13,007 nt of DNA from assembly GCA_002372465.1 (NCBI GenBank), contig DFGW01000118.1, positions 1-13,007 on the forward strand. Direction: 5' to 3'. How positions within the stretch are numbered: position 1 is the stretch's first letter; each line of letters opens with the position of its first letter. The stretch is from Butyrivibrio sp. UBA3740 (GTDB lineage: Bacteria > Bacillota > Clostridia > Lachnospirales > Lachnospiraceae). Shown here one piece after another: positions 1 to 5,066 of the stretch. A model generated the notes under the pieces. The model was given only the letters and a program-made list of their open reading frames with translations, was not told the DNA's origin and searched no databases. The position numbers were made by a program, and so were the translations under genes.

Positions 1-419
1 CCTGTCTGCCAGTCATGGCAGTGAATGATGTCAGGCCTGAAATCAATTACAGGCAGGATTGAAAGAGCTGCTTTTGAAAAATAAGCAAACTTCTCAATCT
101 CAAAAATGGTATCATCCCCGTAGGGCTTCATTCCATTAAAATAAAATTCATTGTCAATAAAGTAATACTTAATCCCGTCAACCTCTGCCTTAAAGATACC
201 CACATACTCATTTTTCCAGTGGAAATCCATATAGAAGTTGGTAACATACTCCATCTTATCCTTCATCTGCTGGTTGATGCATTTGTACAGAGGAAGAATA
301 ACGCGGACGTCAAAATATCTCTTATCAATATTCTTGGGCAAGGATCCAACTACGTCAGCAAGTCCGCCGGTCTTGATAAAAGGTACGCCTTCTGAAGCTA
401 CAAACAGGATGTTTTTCAT
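1..419 (-). CDS. glgA: Glycogen synthase, N-terminal part (cut by window edge)
   Basis: This is the first 139 residues of a bacterial ADP-glucose-dependent glycogen synthase (GT5 family), which extends alpha-1,4-glucan chains in the cytoplasm during glycogen storage. The protein begins MKNILFVASEGVPFIKTGGL, which contains the family's KTGGLADV ADP-glucose-binding motif at residues 16-23. A DIIHCHDW segment, also typical of the family, lies at the window edge. The C-terminal catalytic half is outside the window. The ATG at 417-419 is preceded by AAGGAG (431-436, 11 nt away). It lies 58 nt downstream of the cbiD-like stop and may be cotranscribed with it; no terminator or convincing promoter was found between them. 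The identification is secure from the N-terminus alone. Confidence 0.95.
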   Translation of the reverse strand, partial: MKNILFVASEGVPFIKTGGLADVVGSLPKNIDKRYFDVRVILPLYKCINQQMKDKMEYVTNFYMDFHWKNEYVGIFKAEVDGIKYYFIDNEFYFNGMKPYGDDTIFEIEKFAYFSKAALSILPVIDFRPDIIHCHDWQT

Positions 420-477
420 TAGTCAGCCATCTCCTTATCATGTAGATAGAAAAAACTAATCATATATATAGAATATC

Positions 478-1638
478 TTATTTCATCTTAAGTGACAATG
501 CATATTGTTCCTGAGAGACTTTAATCAGCACATTCCTTGTGTCAGGTGTCTGTCCCAGGAAGCCAAACTGTTCAGAAAAAAGAGCCACTCCAAAGCGGAG
601 CTTCCCTCCGGATCTCCTGCGTACGGATCTGTCTATCTCCATCATTATGCTCTGCATAACCTTGTCACGAAGTCCCCAGTTGCCTAAAAGCGCCAGGATC
701 TCATCCACCGTCACACATCCCATAATGGTCTTGGCCTGGACAGCTGTTCCGCCAACCATTGACACGTGAGCGGCAAAGATCTCTTTTCTTGCGTCAGCTG
801 CTGTAGAATTGGTGTTCATGATGCCTGCAGCAAGTTTGACCAGCTTACCTGCATTTCCCACCAGAAGAAGGTTCTCAACCCCCTCCTCTACTGCCTTGTC
901 TATGGCATGTCCCGGGAAGTTATAGCAAAAGATGCTGGTCTTGAGATCAACATGTATACTGTCGGCAATTATCTTGGCGCAATACCTTCCGGGGCTTACA
1001 AGAATAGACTTGATACCCTGGGCAGTCTGGGATCTGATCTGAGAATCTATGGAATCGGAAATATCTCTCATATGTACCGGAAGAACTATCCCATCGGTGC
1101 CTAGAAGCGTAATCCCACCCGAAAAAGTGCTCTGTCCCATGGCCTGTTTAGCGGCAATGAGCATCCCTTCAGGAGATTTCACGGTTATTAGCAAAAGCTG
1201 CGCACCATCAGACATCTCGCAGCAGTCTGCAACAGCATCAAACACGAGTCGCAGAGCATACTTATCAAGGGCAGCGATACCTTCTCCGTTTTGTAAAAAG
1301 AGATTTCCATATCTGATATCGATCTGAACATTATCTCTTAAGGTTCTGATATCGGAAATCCTGGACACATTCACATGAATACAGGCTTTTTCGCGGATAT
1401 CGGGAGCTGACCCTCCTTCCATGACAGTCATATACTCTGACTGGGAATCGGTGCAATTCTCCAAAACCTTTTTGACCGGATATATTCTGGATGAACCATT
1501 TGGATGGTTTATCGTTACATTTTCATAATTGATGCGAAAAATAAGATTGGCTGCAGCTGCTCTGGCAGCGGCTGCTGCGCATTCCCCCGAAGAAATATGG
1601 CTTGAAACCTGTCCTGCTACAGTAGAATACCTATCCAT
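478..1638 (-). CDS. cbiD: CbiD-like cobalt-precorrin-5B C1-methyltransferase, divergent and unlinked
   Basis: The 386-residue protein has the usual CbiD length. CbiD methylates C1 of cobalt-precorrin-5B in anaerobic cobalamin synthesis, using S-adenosylmethionine. The C-terminal half is recognisable: GGITLLGTDGIV (about 174-185), then LLLVGNAGKLVKLAAGIMNT (257-276) followed by ADARKEI. The N-terminal half has drifted. The usual YTTGTCAAAAAKAA is ISSGECAAAAARAA (15-28), and the usual GVGxVTKPGL and PAINPVPR stretches cannot be found. The usual CSNFIG reads CYNFPG (238-243). No other cobalamin gene is in the window, so it is either a remote member of a split pathway or a CbiD-fold protein with another substrate. 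The ATG at 1636-1638 has AAGGGG 6 nt upstream (1645-1650). Membership of the family is firm; the exact reaction is not. Confidence 0.82.
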   Translation of the reverse strand: MDRYSTVAGQVSSHISSGECAAAAARAAAANLIFRINYENVTINHPNGSSRIYPVKKVLENCTDSQSEYMTVMEGGSAPDIREKACIHVNVSRISDIRTLRDNVQIDIRYGNLFLQNGEGIAALDKYALRLVFDAVADCCEMSDGAQLLLITVKSPEGMLIAAKQAMGQSTFSGGITLLGTDGIVLPVHMRDISDSIDSQIRSQTAQGIKSILVSPGRYCAKIIADSIHVDLKTSIFCYNFPGHAIDKAVEEGVENLLLVGNAGKLVKLAAGIMNTNSTAADARKEIFAAHVSMVGGTAVQAKTIMGCVTVDEILALLGNWGLRDKVMQSIMMEIDRSVRRRSGGKLRFGVALFSEQFGFLGQTPDTRNVLIKVSQEQYALSLKMK

Positions 1639-1799
1639 AGTAAGCCCCTTGTAATCGAAATTTTAATTTCTTTACACTGTAAATTATATATTATTATCAC
1701 TATATCGTGTTCATATTATTTATTATTTCGAATTACTTTATTTTTTCTTTATAAATCGTCCATATTTTGTCCAAATTTAGACAGTAAGATGTATACATA

Positions 1800-1918
1800 T
1801 CAGAAGTAACAATACTTCTGACTCCCCCAACAAAACTTTTTTCATACCGGGTCGGTTGGCTCCCCACTAATCGACCCCTCCTCCCAAAATTAAGCACCTC
1901 GCTGAGGTGCTTTTTTTA
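1800..1918 (+). ncRNA. Putative small RNA, copy 1 of a C-rich twin family
   Basis: I do not recognise a named family. In + orientation the parts are: a perfect hairpin with CAGAAGTA (1801-1808) pairing with TACTTCTG (1813-1820); a 28-nt block (1821-1848) identical to 2459-2486; an 11-bp hairpin (1849-1859 with 1867-1877, two G-U pairs) with loop CTCCCCA (1860-1866); a TCCTCCCAAAA tail (1879-1889); and a terminator (1892-1917). Five of the eleven stem pairs differ from copy 2 with pairing retained. CTCCCCC, CTCCCCA and TCCTCCC are unpaired and complementary to Shine-Dalgarno sequences, as in C-rich Firmicute sRNAs such as RsaE or LhrC; that functional parallel is an inference. A TATACA box (1792-1797) sits at the same place as TATATT in copy 2, but no good -35 is visible. 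The minus-strand reading is less likely but open. Confidence 0.72.
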
Positions 1919-1920
1919 TT
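1892..1920 (+). terminator. Rho-independent terminator of sRNA copy 1
   Basis: AAGCACCTC (1892-1900) pairs with GAGGTGCTT (1904-1912) around a GCT loop, followed by seven T (1911-1917). It lies a few bases after the conserved C-rich tail, so it ends the + strand RNA. On the minus strand the stem is followed by TTAATTTT, so it may also weakly end transcripts of the small gene at 1952-2269. Confidence 0.88.
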
Positions 1921-1951
1921 GGTTGGAAATCATTCCGCCAGGAATGACCGG

Positions 1952-2269
1952 TTATGCAGGGATTGCATTATCTTCACTTTCAGAATCGGATATAGCAGCT
2001 TCTTCCGGGTCCTTGGGTATTTCTTCATTCATGATCTGGTCACCTTTCCTTGGTGCTCTGACACCAAAGCTGCCATTGTATCTAAGGTCCTTAAGGATTT
2101 TCCTGACATTCTTAAGGTCCTTGGACATATCCCCGGCGCTGGCGCAGATCACGGTAGGTACGCCACTGCTGCTCATCTCAACGCGAAGTCCGGCATCCTT
2201 AAGCGTTTTGAATGCCTTAAGCTTATCTGTTGTACTTATCTGTTCAAGATCTTTTTCATTCTTATTCAT
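1952..2269 (-). CDS. Small hypothetical protein with acidic C-terminus
   Basis: This is a 105-residue protein of unknown function. The first two thirds is a charged, probably alpha/beta segment that includes AGLRVEMSSSGVPTVICASA and a lysine-rich stretch ending LRYNGSFGVRAP. The last 25 residues or so are acidic and rich in Glu, Asp and Ser. There is no signal peptide or membrane segment. The ATG at 2267-2269 is chosen over an in-frame TTG at 2329, because a good promoter occupies 2301-2329 and would place the TTG upstream of the transcript start. The ribosome site is weak (GGAAAG, 2281-2286, 11 nt away). The gene stands alone between the two copies of the C-rich RNA element. The long + strand reading frames over the same DNA lack a ribosome site. 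It is probably real, and I infer no function. Confidence 0.62.
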   Translation of the reverse strand: MNKNEKDLEQISTTDKLKAFKTLKDAGLRVEMSSSGVPTVICASAGDMSKDLKNVRKILKDLRYNGSFGVRAPRKGDQIMNEEIPKDPEEAAISDSESEDNAIPA

Positions 2270-2300
2270 AGATATAGTGCCTTTCCATATTATTAAACAC

Positions 2301-2329
2301 AATATAGCACATTTTGAAATTAATTTCAA
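2301..2329 (-). promoter_or_regulatory. SigA-type promoter of the small acidic protein gene
   Basis: On the minus strand, TTGAAA (2324-2329) and TATATT (2301-2306) are separated by exactly 17 nt. TGC stands immediately before the -10, giving an extended -10. The predicted start is near 2294, leaving a leader of about 25 nt to the ATG at 2269. Confidence 0.7.
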
Positions 2330-2330
2330 A
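2313..2330. promoter_or_regulatory. 18-bp perfect palindrome overlapping the -35 box (candidate operator)
   Basis: TTTGAAATTAATTTCAAA is a perfect inverted repeat with no spacer. It covers the -35 hexamer (2324-2329) and part of the spacer of the promoter for the small gene at 1952-2269, a position suited to a dimeric repressor. A related imperfect form, GAAATTAAAATTTC, occurs at 1658-1671 in the leader of the cbiD-like gene. The local DNA is AT-rich, so that second match may be chance. Confidence 0.5.
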
Positions 2331-2440
2331 CGTTTGTTCCTACATTATGCACAAATATTGTACGTTATTTCGTTTATAATTTGGCTATATTTTTTATCGA
2401 ATTACTGTTAAGTATTTTCATTCCACACCGATATATTTAT

Positions 2441-2578
2441 TGAGAACAAAAAATTCTCACTCCCCCAACAAAACTTTTTTCATACCTGGGCAGTTTAACT
2501 CCCCATTAAACTGCCCTCCTCCCAAAAAACTTGTGAAAGCAACAGTAAAAAAGAAGACGTGATAGCCGTCTTCTTTTT
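2441..2578 (+). ncRNA. Putative small RNA, copy 2 of the C-rich twin family
   Basis: The architecture matches copy 1 in the same order: a 5' hairpin (TGAGAA 2441-2446 with TTCTCA 2454-2459); the identical 28-nt block (2459-2486); an 11-bp perfect hairpin (2488-2498 with 2506-2516) with the invariant loop CTCCCCA (2499-2505); and the TCCTCCCAAAA tail (2517-2527). A linker of about 20 nt then leads to a strong terminator (2551-2580). The 5' hairpin, main stem and terminator sequences differ from copy 1 while their structures persist, which is the signature of selection on RNA structure. The candidate -10 is TATATT (2432-2437), with no convincing -35. Coordinates assume a start just after that box. 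No + strand gene lies downstream, so it is unlikely to be a riboswitch or leader for a + strand gene. Confidence 0.74.
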
Positions 2579-2580
2579 TT
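2547..2580. terminator. Bidirectional Rho-independent terminator
   Basis: AAGAAGACG (2551-2559) pairs with CGTCTTCTT (2567-2575) around a 7-nt loop. A T run on the + side and an A run on the left (T run on the minus strand) make it work in both directions. It ends sRNA copy 2 on + and the three-gene peptidase operon on -, whose last stop codon is at 2602. Confidence 0.9.
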
Positions 2581-2601
2581 GTCCCTATTTATCTCAAAGG
2601 T

Positions 2602-4416
2602 TTATCTGTTGTTGGTATAAGCCTTTACGAAGAAATCCTTATCATCCTGACGGATCATGGACTCCCCGTCATCAGAGATATAGTAGCTGCATCCGCTGGC
2701 CTTGTAACTGTTGTGCACATTCCCCGTAAGATTCTGCCACTCGTCAAAGTTGGCATCTCCCGTCATGTCCTCCTGGGGCTCGAATACCAGTCGTCCTGAA
2801 GTCGCAGGCTTTATCAGCACAAAGAAGGAGTCGCCCTTATCAAGACTTATGGGCTCTTCCAGTTCGAAGGTGTGATAGCCACCGCTAATAGCTGAAACCT
2901 TCTGAGTAAGAGCAGGAAGGTCTTTTTCAAAAGAAATATCTCCCTCCCCATCTGAAGGATTCACATAAATATCAATCTCATACTGCTGATAGAGATCAAG
3001 ATTCATAAGTCCCACGGCCCTAAGCTCTTCAGAGCCTTGCGCTTCATAAAGCATTCCAAAAGGATTGGTGGAACCTGAAAGAGCAGAAACCATGTTTTTG
3101 TCATCATCCAGGGTGCTGACTAAAGTAGTGAAAAATCCTGCAGCCTGGTAGTTATTGTCATACCACTTATCCTCGCCCTCAAGCACCACATCATAAGCTG
3201 TGGCATTACTGATGGCTGTGGTCTCATCATAGTAGGAAAGATAGAAGCACCCGTCCTGACCTGAGCCTGTACCCCAGCTGTTTCTGCAAAGCCACGCTCC
3301 GTCTCCCTCCGGCTGATAGCGGAAATTGGTGGCGCTGTAGTTGTCATCCCATCCTATGATAAGGACTTCATGATCTGCTGTCTTGGCAGGATTCCCATTA
3401 AAGGTGGAGTAAAGATTACTGCTGTGATCCTTGAAGTATTCTCCGGCAGCACATACGCCCACTGTTGCTGCACCATGCTCCATGACCATCTGCTTGATCA
3501 TCAGATTATTATTTATGTTCCCGGGCATCTCGTAGGTGCCCTGAACATGGTAGTCGCAGGTAAACGCCCCAGAGGGCTTAGCATTATTATCTGTAAAGAC
3601 ATTTGTACTGCCGTACAGACTTGCAAAGGAATCATCTCCTGCATCCTTGACAGGGCCCTTCCAGGCCGTCAGAAGGCTTATGCAGTAGTCATTGACCCCA
3701 CCACTGGTAATATAGCCGGTATCATAGTCAAAGATCCAGTCATTGCTGTTTCCGTCAGCATTAACAAGCTCTCTGTAATCGTCATCAATAAGTCCGCCCA
3801 GGGATCCTTCTGCCTTATGCAGGTTGTAGTAGGCCAGGTGCTTCTCGGACAGGTCAACATCAGTACTCTTTATTTCATCGTGATGTGAAAGAATGTCACT
3901 CTCGATGGCGCCCATACAGGCATAGGTCCAGCAAAGATATGAATACCCCTGGTCCTTTACCGGTGTTACAAAGCTCTTTCCATCCACATTTCTGGAGTCA
4001 TACTTCTCCGGAATGTCATCAGCGGAAAAAGACGCAATATCTACAGGAACAACGTCCTTATAGTCCTCATTGCTATAAAAAGCCCCGGCATCCCCGTCTC
4101 CCATGGTAACAGCCTCGGGAATGAGCACCGTCCTTACCACCTGCACATCCTCAGTTACAGGGGAGTTAAAGTTATCCTGGATGATACTGTCCTGAAGGAC
4201 ATTTTCAGGATTTTTACTTGCAGCTTCTACGGCTTCCACTCCGGGGCCTTCAACTCCGGCACCATCCACCATAGAAAGGTCCGCATCGGAAACCTGTCCG
4301 GTATCATCCCTGCGGGACGCATTCGTGTCATCAGGTGCCTTGGCTTTTCCGCAACCGGATAAAGAAACTGTTAAGATCGGAATCATAAATGCTGCGATAC
4401 CAATGTTTTTCTTCAT
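2602..4416 (-). CDS. Papain-family (C1) cysteine peptidase, secreted lipoprotein
   Basis: This 604-residue protein has a lipoprotein signal with lipobox LSGC (modified Cys22), so it should be anchored outside the membrane. An acidic linker of about 110 residues follows. The C1A peptidase domain (about 135-410) carries a full set of catalytic residues: oxyanion Gln156 in VKDQG, nucleophile Cys162 in LCWTYA, His349 in DHEVLIIGWDD and Asn379 in RNSWG. The family's usual GxCGSCW is YSYLCW here. The C-terminal part (about 420-600) is beta-rich, with a GYHTFELEEPISLDKGDSFF segment like the accessory domain seen in clostridial C1 peptidases. The ATG at 4416 is preferred to the adjacent TTG, because AAAGGGG (4424-4430) lies 7 nt upstream. 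It is the last gene of the operon, 12 nt after the C39-like gene. The substrate is unknown. Confidence 0.9.
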   Translation of the reverse strand: MKKNIGIAAFMIPILTVSLSGCGKAKAPDDTNASRRDDTGQVSDADLSMVDGAGVEGPGVEAVEAASKNPENVLQDSIIQDNFNSPVTEDVQVVRTVLIPEAVTMGDGDAGAFYSNEDYKDVVPVDIASFSADDIPEKYDSRNVDGKSFVTPVKDQGYSYLCWTYACMGAIESDILSHHDEIKSTDVDLSEKHLAYYNLHKAEGSLGGLIDDDYRELVNADGNSNDWIFDYDTGYITSGGVNDYCISLLTAWKGPVKDAGDDSFASLYGSTNVFTDNNAKPSGAFTCDYHVQGTYEMPGNINNNLMIKQMVMEHGAATVGVCAAGEYFKDHSSNLYSTFNGNPAKTADHEVLIIGWDDNYSATNFRYQPEGDGAWLCRNSWGTGSGQDGCFYLSYYDETTAISNATAYDVVLEGEDKWYDNNYQAAGFFTTLVSTLDDDKNMVSALSGSTNPFGMLYEAQGSEELRAVGLMNLDLYQQYEIDIYVNPSDGEGDISFEKDLPALTQKVSAISGGYHTFELEEPISLDKGDSFFVLIKPATSGRLVFEPQEDMTGDANFDEWQNLTGNVHNSYKASGCSYYISDDGESMIRQDDKDFFVKAYTNNR

Positions 4417-4423
4417 CAATTAA

Positions 4424-4430
4424 CCCCTTT
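4424..4430 (-). promoter_or_regulatory. Ribosome binding site deciding the peptidase start
   Basis: AAAGGGG on the minus strand lies 7 nt from ATG 4414-4416. It supports that codon over the TTG immediately before it, and it overlaps the last codons of the upstream C39-like gene. Confidence 0.7.
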
Positions 4431-5055
4431 ATAAAACCGTGGTATTAAAGGAACCAAAAATAGACTGCGATATGTCTTTTGCAAAGGCCTCATAATCTAT
4501 AAAGTGGATGCCTCTCTTCCAGCCATCGATAACCCTTAGCATTGGATAGAGCTTATCTCCCACCTTCCAGATACTGTATCCTGCCACAACCACCGTGTGG
4601 TCCTTGTAAAAGCCCCTAGCTATATTCATTATAACAGGTCTTCCTGCCGAAATCTCTTTTACCACGTGTTTCTCAAAACTCCACACATAGACTCCGCGAC
4701 ATCGGGCCTTTACTCCGTACTGCTTAAAGGCCTCCCTGGTGATCCCGGCGATGAAAAAGGGCATGGTTCCGCGCTTATCGGTGTACCCGTATGCTTCTGC
4801 AACTTCCTCCACCATCATATACAGCTTATGGATGTCCTCCGGAATCTGCTCCAGTTTATTTACGCGCCTGTAATAATCCATAACCCTGGTCACTGCCACC
4901 ACGGAACAGTTCCTGGTAACCCGGCCGCTTATCTCGGCCATGGACTGCTGGTTCATGAGGATGGACCTGCCTCTTTTTACCAGGACTCCCTTCTCCCCAT
5001 ACTGTTCCAGCAGATATTTAGATACGTTTGTAATGCCGCCATAGGGCTTTTTCAT
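4429..5055 (-). CDS. C39-like papain-fold cysteine peptidase homolog, no signal peptide
   Basis: This 208-residue protein has the layout of C39/C39_2 papain-fold domains. Cys50 is in RNCSVVAVTRVMDYY at the start of a helix, His153 in KDHTVVVAGY and Asp177 in LRVIDGW, giving a plausible Cys-His-Asp triad; a Gln pair (36-37) lies upstream. There is no signal peptide, lipobox or membrane helix, so it is predicted to be cytoplasmic unless exported by another route. Fused ABC-transporter domains typical of bacteriocin-processing C39 proteins are absent. It is the middle gene of the operon, with 11 nt after the propeller gene and 12 nt before the lipoprotein peptidase. The ATG at 5053-5055 follows a GAGG site. 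The fold assignment is fairly good; catalytic activity is inferred. Confidence 0.7.
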   Translation of the reverse strand: MKKPYGGITNVSKYLLEQYGEKGVLVKRGRSILMNQQSMAEISGRVTRNCSVVAVTRVMDYYRRVNKLEQIPEDIHKLYMMVEEVAEAYGYTDKRGTMPFFIAGITREAFKQYGVKARCRGVYVWSFEKHVVKEISAGRPVIMNIARGFYKDHTVVVAGYSIWKVGDKLYPMLRVIDGWKRGIHFIDYEAFAKDISQSIFGSFNTTVL

Positions 5056-5066
5056 GTCACGCCTCG

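Noticed and set aside
2270..2329. N-terminal extension of the small protein from a TTG at 2329
   Set aside because: The TTG lies inside the -35 box of the promoter, so it would not be in the transcript.
1923..2411. Long + strand open frames over 1907-2411
   Set aside because: No ribosome site at either start, and they are antisense to a gene with a good promoter and sensible protein composition.
1821..2523. Interpreting the repeated element as a riboswitch or transposon-derived repeat
   Set aside because: A terminator follows directly with no + strand gene behind it. There are no terminal repeats or target duplications, and the stems covary instead of being copied exactly.
3370..3888. Long antisense open frame within the C1 peptidase gene
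   Set aside because: It lies entirely opposite a gene with intact catalytic motifs and has no ribosome site or family resemblance.
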